From Bacillota bacterium (GTDB taxonomy: Bacteria; Bacillota; Clostridia; Lachnospirales; Lachnospiraceae): a stretch of DNA of 64,000 bases. Under the pieces are notes generated by a model. The model had not been told where the DNA came from and did no database searches. It worked only from the letters and a program-made list of their open reading frames with translations. Positions within the stretch are counted from its first letter, which is position 1; the number at the start of each line of letters is the position of its first letter. This document shows, in pieces, positions 51,710-60,468 of this stretch. The position numbers and the translations under genes are program-made. Location: NCBI GenBank assembly GCA_023434365.1, contig JAEYSV010000019.1, positions 62,001 through 126,000 on the forward strand, read 5' to 3'.

Positions 51710-52321
51710 ATGCTATTTATCGAAAACATTGAGTTTAAAGGGGAAAATTATATCATAATTAACCGTGAAGCAGATAATATCATGATTGATGTAATTGATG
51801 AACATAAGCCTCGTAAACTTTGGAAATCATATCTTGGGAAAGTATATGCTGACTACTATATGGAAGATAGGAAGCTTCATTTGAAAGATATTAGCCTGAA
51901 TGCTAAGATGATTAATCATAATGAGAAGTTATTAACAGTGGAACCAGAATACGATGAAGTAACGAAGATGGATTGGTTTCGTGAGGTCAATGCCCCTCTA
52001 AGTTACACCGGCGGAATAATTATCGCCAAAGATATCGTAGACATTAAGAATGTGGATGTCATTGATAAAGAAAAACCTTATAGTTACAACAAGGTATTGG
52101 AGTTGATATTTGAAAATGGTGTGCTTGTTACTTGCGTAGACCATTCCAAAACGATGGTCAAAATCAGAAAGAACATCGAAACTGGGCTTCGTAGTATCGA
52201 TAATTCCAAAGATATGAGAGTAATGAGTCGTTTTATCTATCAAAGTTATCTGCATAATTATCAAAAGCATATTCGAAACCGTGATATGAAACGAAAGTTA
52301 TACAAATTGAAAAAGATGTAA
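51710..52321 (+). CDS. Unknown protein downstream of folD
   Basis: I do not recognise this 203-residue soluble protein. It is rich in Lys, Asp and Ile. The N-terminus (MLFIENIEFKGENYIIINREADNIMIDVIDEHKP) looks like beta strands, and the C-terminus (SRFIYQSYLHNYQKHIRNRDMKRKLYKLKKM) is a strongly basic helix that could bind nucleic acid or membrane. There are no Cys pairs or signal peptide. AAAAGGAG precedes the ATG, and it is likely in one transcript with folD. Confidence 0.7.
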   Translation: MLFIENIEFKGENYIIINREADNIMIDVIDEHKPRKLWKSYLGKVYADYYMEDRKLHLKDISLNAKMINHNEKLLTVEPEYDEVTKMDWFREVNAPLSYTGGIIIAKDIVDIKNVDVIDKEKPYSYNKVLELIFENGVLVTCVDHSKTMVKIRKNIETGLRSIDNSKDMRVMSRFIYQSYLHNYQKHIRNRDMKRKLYKLKKM

Positions 52322-52385
52322 AATGATGGTTGATTAAAAATGATAGGAATGATAAGCTTATATTATTAATATTGATAATTGACTT

Positions 52386-52424
52386 GCGGACTGCGTGACT
52401 TATGTTATGGAGTCCGCTTTTTTT
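52386..52424 (+). terminator. Intrinsic terminator after the folD-linked gene
   Basis: GCGGACT (52386-52392) pairs with AGTCCGC (52411-52417), followed by seven T. Confidence 0.8.
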
Positions 52425-52496
52425 ACATATTTTTTGGATATAAGCATGTAGCTATACGAAATGAGAATCACCACTTGATTGAGGAGGGCGATTGAT

Positions 52497-53414
52497 ATGA
52501 GAAGATTATTGCTAGTTAGGATTGGAGTTATCGCATTATTGGTAGTATTAATGTTAATTGGAACCGTATACCTTGTACAGAAAAAGTCTGACAATTCGGT
52601 AAATAAGGTTGACAAAGATAACAATATATCATCCGAGTCACCTGCAGCCGTAACAGAACAACCAACCAAAAAGCCAACTAAAACAAAGAAACCAGGGAAA
52701 ATATCCAAGGTGCAGCCAATCTGGGATGAAGAGACCGGTGAGTATAAACCGTTTGATGATTATCCTAATTATATAGAAAGTACAAAAACATCATGGAATG
52801 ATAAAGTGCGACCAGAGGTGTCAACTTATCTTGAAGAAGATTTATACAATTTTGAAGACATGGTATTCAATTTAGATGCAGGAGAAGCTCCGAGAGATTA
52901 TTTCGACTATAGAAACGGCAAAATGGAAATGGTCTTAAGAGGCTTGCCAACAACAGCAATAGGTGAAAATAAAGACAAATCATTTATTTATCTAATGTAT
53001 GATACAGAGACAGGAACTAGGCTATTTTTATTTTACTCGAAGGAAAAGCATAATTATCGGTTTATGGATGGATATCCCGTAAAAATGAGCACAAAGTGTT
53101 CTTATTCCGATTACAAGCACCTAAAACCAGGAGATTTATATGAGGATGTATTAAAACTTGAACCTGCAGTGTCTCCTCAATTTGAAGAATTGTGGGATCA
53201 TATATCGTCAGGGGAGATAAATAACGCAAAAAAAGGTATGGGACCAACTACCATACATATACTAACAGACGGGGTACTTAAAATTGATTATAAACGAAAT
53301 GCAGATAACAAATACGAAATCACCAATCTCATCTATGCTGAAGATTATGTATTAGATGGTTTGGATGGGAAAACCTGCTACCAGATTCATCCGGATGATT
53401 TTGTAGAGGAATAG
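52497..53414 (+). CDS. Membrane-anchored protein, tandem family member 1
   Basis: The product is 305 residues from ATG 52497, chosen because GGAGG lies upstream; an in-frame TTG at 52479 includes that site. One N-terminal transmembrane helix (LLLVRIGVIALLVVLMLIGTV, no lipobox Cys) is followed by a Ser/Thr/Pro/Lys-rich tether (TEQPTKKPTKTKKPGK) and an exported globular domain of about 230 residues. Its landmarks are LPTTAIGENKDKS, LFLFYSKEKHNYRFMDG, a YSDYKHLKPGDLYEDVLKLEP segment and the terminal HILTDGVLKIDYKRNADNKY region. No known domain or enzyme motif is recognised. Two further copies follow head to tail. Confidence 0.75.
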   Translation: MRRLLLVRIGVIALLVVLMLIGTVYLVQKKSDNSVNKVDKDNNISSESPAAVTEQPTKKPTKTKKPGKISKVQPIWDEETGEYKPFDDYPNYIESTKTSWNDKVRPEVSTYLEEDLYNFEDMVFNLDAGEAPRDYFDYRNGKMEMVLRGLPTTAIGENKDKSFIYLMYDTETGTRLFLFYSKEKHNYRFMDGYPVKMSTKCSYSDYKHLKPGDLYEDVLKLEPAVSPQFEELWDHISSGEINNAKKGMGPTTIHILTDGVLKIDYKRNADNKYEITNLIYAEDYVLDGLDGKTCYQIHPDDFVEE

Positions 53415-53447
53415 TTGGATATACACTATGTTGAGAGGAGTAGGGGC

Positions 53448-54374
53448 ATGGGAAAAGTATCACATGTAAAAGTACTTATTATAGCGATAACCGTAGTTGT
53501 AATAGCCATAATTGGAATTACCTATCTTGTACAACAAAAGGCTGAGAGTTCATCAAAACAAGTAAACAGTGATAGCAATATATCATCAGAATCACCTGCA
53601 GCCGTAACAGAACAACCAACTAGCAAGCAGGCTAAAACAAAGAAACCAGGGCAAATATCCAAGGTGCAGCCAATCTGGGATGAAGAGACCGGTAAGTATA
53701 AACCGTTTGATGATTATCTTAGTTATATAGAAAGTACTAAAACATCATGGATTAATAAAGTACGTCCAGAGGTACCAATGTATCTTGAAGAAGAATTATT
53801 AAATAGTCAAGCAGAAATCACATATAATTTAGATGCAGGACATGATCCAAGTGATGAATACTATCAAAGAGATGGAAAAGCAGAAAAAATTTTAAGAGGC
53901 TTACCAACAACAGCAATAGGTGAAAATAAAGACAAAACATACATTTACCTAATGTATGATACAGAGAAAGGAACTAGGCTATTTTTATTTTACTCAAAGG
54001 AAAAGCATAATTATCGGTTTATGGATGGGTTTCCCGTAAAAATGAGCACAAAACGTTCTTATTCTGATTACAAGCACCTAAAACCAGGAGATTTGTATGA
54101 GGAGGTACTAAAACTTGAACCTGCAGTATCTCCTAAATTTGAGGAATTGTGGAATCAAGCATCATTAAAAGATATAGATAACGCAACCAAGAAAGGCATG
54201 GCTCCAACTACCATACATATATTAACAGACGGGGTACTTAAAATTGATTATAAACGAAATGCAGATAACAAATACGAAATCACCAATCTCATCTATGCTG
54301 AAGATTATGTATTAGATGGTTTGGATGGAAAAACCTGCTATCAGATTCATCTGGATGATTTTGTAGAGGAGTAG
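53448..54374 (+). CDS. Membrane-anchored protein, tandem family member 2
   Basis: The product is 308 residues from ATG 53448, preceded by GAGGAG. It has the same plan as member 1: transmembrane helix (VLIIAITVVVIAIIGITYLV), tether (TEQPTSKQAKTKKPGQ) and exported domain. The tether and the domain up to the WDEETG region are nearly identical to member 1, whereas the helix is nearly identical to member 3. The last 55 or so residues are the same in all three. This mosaic suggests recent duplication with recombination. The gap to member 1 is 33 bp. Its function is unknown. Confidence 0.75.
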   Translation: MGKVSHVKVLIIAITVVVIAIIGITYLVQQKAESSSKQVNSDSNISSESPAAVTEQPTSKQAKTKKPGQISKVQPIWDEETGKYKPFDDYLSYIESTKTSWINKVRPEVPMYLEEELLNSQAEITYNLDAGHDPSDEYYQRDGKAEKILRGLPTTAIGENKDKTYIYLMYDTEKGTRLFLFYSKEKHNYRFMDGFPVKMSTKRSYSDYKHLKPGDLYEEVLKLEPAVSPKFEELWNQASLKDIDNATKKGMAPTTIHILTDGVLKIDYKRNADNKYEITNLIYAEDYVLDGLDGKTCYQIHLDDFVEE

Positions 54375-54406
54375 TTGGATTACACTATGTTGAGAGGAGT
54401 AGGGGC

Positions 54407-55339
54407 ATGGAAAAAGTATCACATTTAAAAGTACTTATTATAGCGGTAACCGTAGTTGTAATAGCCATAATTGGAATTACCTATCTTGTACTACAAAAGG
54501 CTGAGAGTTCATCAAAACAAGTAAACAGTGATAGTAATTTATCATCAGAATTACCTTCTACTCTAACAGAGCAACCAACCAAGAAGCCAACTAAAACAAA
54601 GAAACCAGGGAAAATACTTAAAAAACAATCATACGTGAATGAGGAGACTGGTGAGTTCAATCCATTTAATGATTATCTTGACTATATAGAACGTACTAAA
54701 ACAATTTGGAATGATAAGTTAAGACCTGAGGTGCCTATCTATCCAAAGGAAGAATTATTTGATGCGGGAGATGAAATCTTATTTAACCTAGACGCAGGAG
54801 CAGATTCAAAAAAATCTGTTGATTTATATAGTAGATTCGGAAGAGCTTTTATTGTATTAAAAAGCCTTCCTACAACAGCAATAGGCGAAGGCAAGGATAA
54901 AAGCTATGTATATCTAATGTATGATACTGAGATGGGTATTCGGTTATTTTTATTCTACTCGAAGGAAAAGCATAATTATCAAGTTATGGACGGTTTTGCC
55001 GTGAAAATGAGCACAAAACGATCTTATGCGGATTATAGACATTTAAGACCGGGAGATTTGTATGAAGAGGTAGTAAAGCTTGAACCTGCAGTATCTCCAC
55101 AATTTGAGGATATGTGGAATCGCTTTGCAGATTCTGATATAAAACACCAAATATCTAATGGGGATGGACCAACCACCATACATATACTAACAGACGGGGT
55201 ACTTAAAATTGATTATAAACGAAATGCAGATAATAAATACGAAATCACCAATCTCATCTATGCAGAAGATTATGTATTAGATGGTTTGGATGGAAAAACC
55301 TGCTATCAGATTCATCCGGATGATTTTGTAGAGGAATAG
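54407..55339 (+). CDS. Membrane-anchored protein, tandem family member 3
   Basis: This 310-residue protein starts at ATG with AGGAGTAGGGGC upstream, the same ribosome region as member 2. It shares the transmembrane helix with member 2, and the tether is again TEQPTKKPTKTKKPGK. It is the most diverged in the middle (residues about 65-150), while the C-terminal GDGPTTIHILTDGVLKID... block is identical. An 18-bp bidirectional terminator closes the cluster. There is no recognisable domain. Confidence 0.75.
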   Translation: MEKVSHLKVLIIAVTVVVIAIIGITYLVLQKAESSSKQVNSDSNLSSELPSTLTEQPTKKPTKTKKPGKILKKQSYVNEETGEFNPFNDYLDYIERTKTIWNDKLRPEVPIYPKEELFDAGDEILFNLDAGADSKKSVDLYSRFGRAFIVLKSLPTTAIGEGKDKSYVYLMYDTEMGIRLFLFYSKEKHNYQVMDGFAVKMSTKRSYADYRHLRPGDLYEEVVKLEPAVSPQFEDMWNRFADSDIKHQISNGDGPTTIHILTDGVLKIDYKRNADNKYEITNLIYAEDYVLDGLDGKTCYQIHPDDFVEE

Positions 55340-55350
55340 GGGTATTAAAC

Positions 55351-55395
55351 GACAAAGAAGAAGAGGGCTTATGCGTTGCCCTCTTCTTCTTTGTC
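55351..55395. terminator. Bidirectional terminator closing the tandem cluster
   Basis: GACAAAGAAGAAGAGGGC (55351-55368) pairs perfectly with 55378-55395 around TTATGCGTT, an 18-bp stem between convergent genes. Confidence 0.85.
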
Positions 55396-55402
55396 GGTAT
55401 GA

Positions 55403-57040
55403 CTAATTTATTTGCAAGATCGTATTATATTCAGAGCCTTCACTATAGGTAAAGGAGATGGTATCTCCGACATTAAAACGGATAATTCCAATTAAGTCTG
55501 TTAGCGAGGCATCAAAGATGGTATTGTTACCTTCAAGCATAATATAGTAATGTGAATTGCCATCAATGACAGCTTCTGCGACTTTACTAATGATACCAGT
55601 AACCTTTGGCATGTTGGTAGTATCGGTTACGGTAACGTTATTGGACTTTAATAGTTCAATATATGATTTCTCACAAGCAGTCACGCTATCGCCAATCGCT
55701 ACGATTGTATATTTTTCGATATTAACCATAGCATACTGTTTAACTAGTCCGGCACTGTCTTTTAACGCCATAAAGTACGTTGGCTCGCCAGCGATGTTTA
55801 GTAAAATTGGGAAGGTTGCCTGATATCCAAGATGCTGTACTTTTCCTTCAGCAGAACCCATCGCGCTATATTCTTCGGCGCCTGAATTACTATAGTACTT
55901 CGTTTCGGCAGTACGCTGATTCATAAGAACGAATCCCACATTACTTAGATCCTGTCCTACACTGGTTACACCAGTATATACCCATACATCATCATTTAGG
56001 GCGATATAATTATATCCATCGGTGGTCTGTAAACTATCTCGCTGACTAAAGATGGAATTAAAATAACCATTTTTCAATGTTCCATAATAATCATAATAAT
56101 CAATTAAGAGTTCTGCGGAGTAGACGCGGTCAATCCAGGTAGGCACTTCATCAATTTTGTAGTCGGTATAGTCACCGGTTATTGCGTTCACTAATACAAC
56201 ATTGCTAATCGTTTCCCCACCGAATAAACCGATCGTATAAGCTTTCACTGGACAAACCCAGTAAGGGACACCATTGTCATCAATTTCAAAATTGAGTTCA
56301 TCAAAGATGTAGGTCGGGAATTTGAATCGAATGTAACGATAAATGTTCCTGCCAAAATGTTCTGATTTGGAGTATTTAATCCCTTGTTCTAGTTTGACAC
56401 ATTCTATGTTCTGAGTAGCCATGTCGATCTTCATATATGCAGGGATGCCGTCCTTACGGTTGGTAAACCATTTGATTACGCTTCCATATTCTAAAGGGCT
56501 GACGCGAACAGGAGAGCCATTGGCATTGATTTGCGTATAATCATTGCTCACCTCAAATTGAGAGACATATTCAATCATGTTACCCATTTTCTTTGTTCCA
56601 AGTAAGACTGCAGAGTCTTTATCGAGAATTGGAATCTCTTTGTAAGAAATCTGCTTAATATCATCCGTAAAGTTAGCTTCCTTTACTTGAATCAGGTTAC
56701 GATAATCGTCCGCATTTACAATAGGAGAGGATAAAATGCTGCCTCCTATAAAAACGAGAATCAATAACACGGTAATGATGACACAAATCTTCACGATAGA
56801 ATAACGTAAGGCTTCTTTCATAAATGCCTTCGGTTTCAGATTAGCCATATCAATAACAGGACTTTTTTGTTTCATTTTAAGGAAGATCACAATAGCAGTG
56901 ATTACTAGTGCGATAATAATTGCTGTATACCAGAAGCCGACAGCATGAATATTTATTGCAGGTAATGTGTTATAATAATAGATACCGATTGCAATAATTG
57001 GTAAAATAATGGCAAGTAGGATGTTTCTTACTTTTTTCAT
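55403..57040 (-). CDS. Large membrane protein of unknown function
   Basis: This 545-residue protein has three N-terminal hydrophobic helices (about 5-23, 35-55, 82-104) and an exported region of about 430 residues, rich in Tyr, Asp and Asn, without Cys pairing or a known catalytic motif. Landmarks are DKDSAVLLGTKKMGNM, FPTYIFDELNFEIDDNGVPYWVCPVKAYTIGLFGG and a C-terminal small barrel-like domain (TGIISKVAEAVIDGNSHYYIMLEG...VGDTISFTY). The middle part resembles the CvpA-associated Firmicutes proteins that I know only as hypothetical. It is monocistronic and convergent with the tandem family. It could be an envelope protein. Confidence 0.65.
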   Translation of the reverse strand: MKKVRNILLAIILPIIAIGIYYYNTLPAINIHAVGFWYTAIIIALVITAIVIFLKMKQKSPVIDMANLKPKAFMKEALRYSIVKICVIITVLLILVFIGGSILSSPIVNADDYRNLIQVKEANFTDDIKQISYKEIPILDKDSAVLLGTKKMGNMIEYVSQFEVSNDYTQINANGSPVRVSPLEYGSVIKWFTNRKDGIPAYMKIDMATQNIECVKLEQGIKYSKSEHFGRNIYRYIRFKFPTYIFDELNFEIDDNGVPYWVCPVKAYTIGLFGGETISNVVLVNAITGDYTDYKIDEVPTWIDRVYSAELLIDYYDYYGTLKNGYFNSIFSQRDSLQTTDGYNYIALNDDVWVYTGVTSVGQDLSNVGFVLMNQRTAETKYYSNSGAEEYSAMGSAEGKVQHLGYQATFPILLNIAGEPTYFMALKDSAGLVKQYAMVNIEKYTIVAIGDSVTACEKSYIELLKSNNVTVTDTTNMPKVTGIISKVAEAVIDGNSHYYIMLEGNNTIFDASLTDLIGIIRFNVGDTISFTYSEGSEYNTILQIN

Positions 57041-57266
57041 TTTATATTACGCTCCATTCTTTGATGTTTATGAAGGGTAGATTCCGTTGCTTCATAACAA
57101 TTAGTTTATACTAATCTATCATACCATGATTAGCGAAAATGTCAAAGGTTGGTATGTGCGTAATAGAAATTTTAGAATTTAATCTTAAATTAGAGGTTTT
57201 CTTTTTATTATAAAACTGTTAGAATAAAAATGATTATGTAGAATGACAAAATGTTAGGAGATTAAA

Positions 57267-58589
57267 ATGAATATTCTTTTTGTATCGTTAGGTTGTGATA
57301 AAAATCTTGTGGATAGTGAGGTAATGTTAGGAATTGTCCGAGACAGAGGCTATCAGATCACTAATGATGAGAATGAGGCAGATATTATTGTAGTAAATAC
57401 TTGTTGTTTTATCAATGATGCCAAGGAAGAGAGCGTTAATACGATTCTTGAGATGGCTGAATATAAAAAGACCGGTCGCTGTAAAGTGTTAATTGTAACC
57501 GGTTGCATGGCGCAACGTTATCATGATGAAATTACGGCAGAGATTCCGGAAGTTGACGGAATGGTTGGGACAAGTTCTTATGAAGCAATCGCTTCTGTAA
57601 TTGATGAAGCACTCGCAGGGAATCATCGTGCAATCTTTTCCATGGAGGACGCAGAAGGTTCCTCAGCAAAACGTGTTATGACAACAGGTGGATATTTCGC
57701 CTATATCAAAATTGCCGAAGGATGCGATAAACACTGTACGTATTGCATCATTCCTACTCTTCGTGGCAGCTATAAGAGCCGTCCAATGGAAAATATCGTA
57801 GCAGAAGCAGAGCTTCTTGCCAAAGAAGGAGTTAAGGAGCTGATTCTCGTCGCACAGGAAACTACTCTATACGGAGTAGATCTATATGGTAGTAAGCAGT
57901 TGCCAAAACTGTTAAAAGAACTGGTTAAGATTGAAGGATTAGAATGGATTCGTTTACTCTATTGTTATCCGGAAGAAATCACGGATGAATTAATTCAGGT
58001 TATTAAAGAAGAAGAGAAGATCTGTAATTACCTGGATATGCCGATACAACATGCATCCGATAATATTCTGAAGCGTATGGCAAGACGTACGACAAAAGAA
58101 GAGTTAGAGATTATTATTGCAAAATTAAAAGCAAATATTCCAGATATCGCACTGCGCACCACAATTATTACCGGTTTCCCTGGTGAAACCGAAGAAGATC
58201 ATGAGACAGTGATGGAATTCATCGATGAGATGGAATTTGACCGCCTTGGTGTATTTACGTACTCGATGGAGGAAGGCACACCAGCAGCAAAATTAGAAGA
58301 TCAGATTGACGAAGAGGTAAAAGAAGCGCGTAAAGAAGATATTATGCTTTTACAACAGGAAATCTCTTTGGATAATGCTGAAAGAATGATTGGAAGAGAG
58401 TTAAAAATACTAATTGAAGGTAAGCTTCCAGAAGATAATATCTATATCGGAAGATCCTATAAAGATGCACCAAATGTCGACGGCTATGTATTTGTTACTT
58501 CAGAGGATGAGCTATTGTCCGGTGACTTTGTGAATGCAAGAATTACAGAAGCAAGAGAATACGATTTGATCGGCGAGGTGATAAAATGA
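57267..58589 (+). CDS. rimO: Ribosomal protein S12 methylthiotransferase RimO
   Basis: This 440-residue radical-SAM methylthiotransferase modifies Asp on ribosomal protein S12. The N-terminal UPF0004 domain has SLGCDKNLVDSE, NTCCFINDAKEES and TGCMAQRY (three cluster Cys). The radical-SAM domain has EGCDKHCTYCIIP. The C-terminal TRAM domain is also present. The SLGCDKNLVDSE opening separates RimO from MiaB. It is followed immediately by pgsA, which starts within its last codon region (four-base overlap). TTAGGAG precedes the ATG. Confidence 0.96.
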   Translation: MNILFVSLGCDKNLVDSEVMLGIVRDRGYQITNDENEADIIVVNTCCFINDAKEESVNTILEMAEYKKTGRCKVLIVTGCMAQRYHDEITAEIPEVDGMVGTSSYEAIASVIDEALAGNHRAIFSMEDAEGSSAKRVMTTGGYFAYIKIAEGCDKHCTYCIIPTLRGSYKSRPMENIVAEAELLAKEGVKELILVAQETTLYGVDLYGSKQLPKLLKELVKIEGLEWIRLLYCYPEEITDELIQVIKEEEKICNYLDMPIQHASDNILKRMARRTTKEELEIIIAKLKANIPDIALRTTIITGFPGETEEDHETVMEFIDEMEFDRLGVFTYSMEEGTPAAKLEDQIDEEVKEARKEDIMLLQQEISLDNAERMIGRELKILIEGKLPEDNIYIGRSYKDAPNVDGYVFVTSEDELLSGDFVNARITEAREYDLIGEVIK

Positions 58590-59134
58590 GATTGAATTTA
58601 CCTAACAAATTAACGGTGTTAAGGGTAATCATGATTCCATTTTTTGTAGCGTTTTTATTACTTGATAATATTCCATATAATAATATCATAGCGCTCGTTA
58701 TTTTTAGCGTGGCGTGTATTACTGATTTTCTGGATGGGTATCTGGCAAGAAAGAACAATCTGATCTCAAACTTTGGAAAGTTTATGGATCCGCTGGCAGA
58801 TAAACTCTTAATCTGTGCGGCTTTGATTTGTTTCGTGCAGCTTGACACATTACCTGCCTGGATTACCATTATTATTATTAGTCGTGAATTTATCATCAGT
58901 GGTTTTCGACTAATTGCAGCGGAGAGTGGTGTCGTTATTTCCGCGAGTATGTGGGGCAAAGTGAAAACGGTAGTTCAGATGTTCATGGCAATTTTTCTGA
59001 TTATTGATTTTGATTATAGCTTAATGAATATTCTAGAACAAATCTTAATCTACGCAGCTTTGTTACTCACAGTGATTTCGCTGATTGATTATATGGCGAA
59101 AAATAAAGGTGTACTAAAAGAACGGGGGAAATAA
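58586..59134 (+). CDS. pgsA: CDP-diacylglycerol-glycerol-3-phosphate 3-phosphatidyltransferase
   Basis: This 182-residue integral membrane enzyme makes phosphatidylglycerol phosphate. The CDP-alcohol phosphotransferase motif reads SVACITDFLDGYLARKNNLISNFGKFMDPLADKLL, with all Asp and Gly residues in place. There are five to six helices. Translationally coupled to rimO by a four-base overlap and followed by cinA after three bases, it forms the conserved Clostridia run rimO-pgsA-cinA. Confidence 0.96.
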   Translation: MRLNLPNKLTVLRVIMIPFFVAFLLLDNIPYNNIIALVIFSVACITDFLDGYLARKNNLISNFGKFMDPLADKLLICAALICFVQLDTLPAWITIIIISREFIISGFRLIAAESGVVISASMWGKVKTVVQMFMAIFLIIDFDYSLMNILEQILIYAALLLTVISLIDYMAKNKGVLKERGK

Positions 59135-59137
59135 GAC

Positions 59138-60391
59138 TTGGTAGCAGAAATTATTAGTGTCGGAACAGAACTTTTACTAGGTAATATAGTCAATACGAAT
59201 GCGAAATATCTTGCTGTTAAGTGTGCAGAAGCTGGGTTATCCATGTATTATCAGTCGGTAGTCGGAGATAATGAACAGCGTCTTAGTGAAGCGTTAAAAA
59301 CATCCCTGTCTCGTAGTGATGTTATCATTCTCACCGGTGGTCTAGGTCCAACTAAGGATGATTTGACCAAAGAGGTCGTTGCAAAAGTGATGAATCGGAA
59401 TCTGGTTCGAGACGAGAAGATTAAGGCTACCATTGAAGAATACATGAGCCGACGTGGTAGTAAAGTAATTCCAGAGAGCAACTGGAAACAAGCCGATGTA
59501 ATCGAAGGAGCAATCGTTTTAGAGAATCCTAATGGTACTGCTCCAGGGCTCATCGTCGAAACGGAAGAGAATAAGTGTATTGTATTACTTCCTGGACCTC
59601 CAGGAGAGATGGAACCGATGTTCCAAAACAGCGTCTTAGAGTATCTTAAGAGTAAACAGCCACAGACCTTAGTTTCTGTGATGATTAAAATAGCTGGAAT
59701 TGGTGAAAGTGCTGCTGAGGAAATGGTGAGTGACCTAATTGAAAATCAATCCAATCCAACGATAGCGCCATATGCCAAATTGTCAGAGGTTCACTTTAGA
59801 ATCACTGCAAGTGCTGAAACTGAGGAGGAAGCTACGCAGTTAATTAAACCGGTGGTAAAAGAATTCAAAAAACGATTTGGTGAAAACATCTATTCACTAA
59901 AAGAAGAAGAAAACTTAGAAGATGTCATCGTCAAACTATTAAAGAAACACGATCTGACCATTAGTACCGCCGAATCCTGTACCGGTGGTCTGCTCACTAG
60001 CAGACTAGTCAATGTAGCGGGAGTATCGGAAGTATTAAAACAAGGATTTATTACCTATACCAACAAATCAAAACGTAAATATCTTGATGTCAATAAACAG
60101 ACTCTGAAAAAGTATGGTGCAGTTAGTGAAGAAACTGTCAAAGAGATGGTAAAGGGAGCTGCAATAGGAACTGACTCAGATACCGCAATCGCGATTTCAG
60201 GAATTGCTGGACCTGAGGGCGGCACAGAGGAGAAACCTATTGGAACAGTCTATATTGGTTGTTATGCAAATGAGAAATGCAAAATAAAGCGTTTCAATTT
60301 TATCGGCAACCGTAATAAAATCAGGGAAAGCAGTGTCAATGCTTCGCTTGATATGTTAAGACGCCTCATTTTATCACAATATGAAAAATAA
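59138..60391 (+). CDS. cinA: CinA-family nicotinamide-nucleotide amidase / competence-damage protein
   Basis: This 417-residue protein starts at TTG (VAEIISVGTELLLGN follows) with GGGGGA upstream. The N-terminal molybdopterin-binding-like COG1058 domain includes TGGLGPTKDDLTKE and LPGPPGEMEPMF. The C-terminal CinA domain has STAESCTGGLLTSRLVNVAGVSEVLKQGFITYTNKSK with the catalytic Ser and ISGIAGPEGGTEEKPIGTVYIG. It probably salvages nicotinamide mononucleotide and removes ADP-ribose-type compounds. The recA gene, a common neighbour elsewhere, is not found here. Confidence 0.95.
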   Translation: MVAEIISVGTELLLGNIVNTNAKYLAVKCAEAGLSMYYQSVVGDNEQRLSEALKTSLSRSDVIILTGGLGPTKDDLTKEVVAKVMNRNLVRDEKIKATIEEYMSRRGSKVIPESNWKQADVIEGAIVLENPNGTAPGLIVETEENKCIVLLPGPPGEMEPMFQNSVLEYLKSKQPQTLVSVMIKIAGIGESAAEEMVSDLIENQSNPTIAPYAKLSEVHFRITASAETEEEATQLIKPVVKEFKKRFGENIYSLKEEENLEDVIVKLLKKHDLTISTAESCTGGLLTSRLVNVAGVSEVLKQGFITYTNKSKRKYLDVNKQTLKKYGAVSEETVKEMVKGAAIGTDSDTAIAISGIAGPEGGTEEKPIGTVYIGCYANEKCKIKRFNFIGNRNKIRESSVNASLDMLRRLILSQYEK

Positions 60392-60403
60392 GATTGCCTA
60401 CAT

Positions 60404-60436
60404 AAAGAGTCTGTGGTATCTATCACAGACTCTTTA
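60404..60436 (+). terminator. Hairpin between cinA and the flavoprotein gene
   Basis: AAAGAGTCTGTG (60404-60415) pairs perfectly with CACAGACTCTTT (60424-60435). It lacks a long T-run, so it may only attenuate read-through. Confidence 0.6.
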
Positions 60437-60468
60437 TCAGAATGCATGACAAAGAAAAGGAAATTAAC

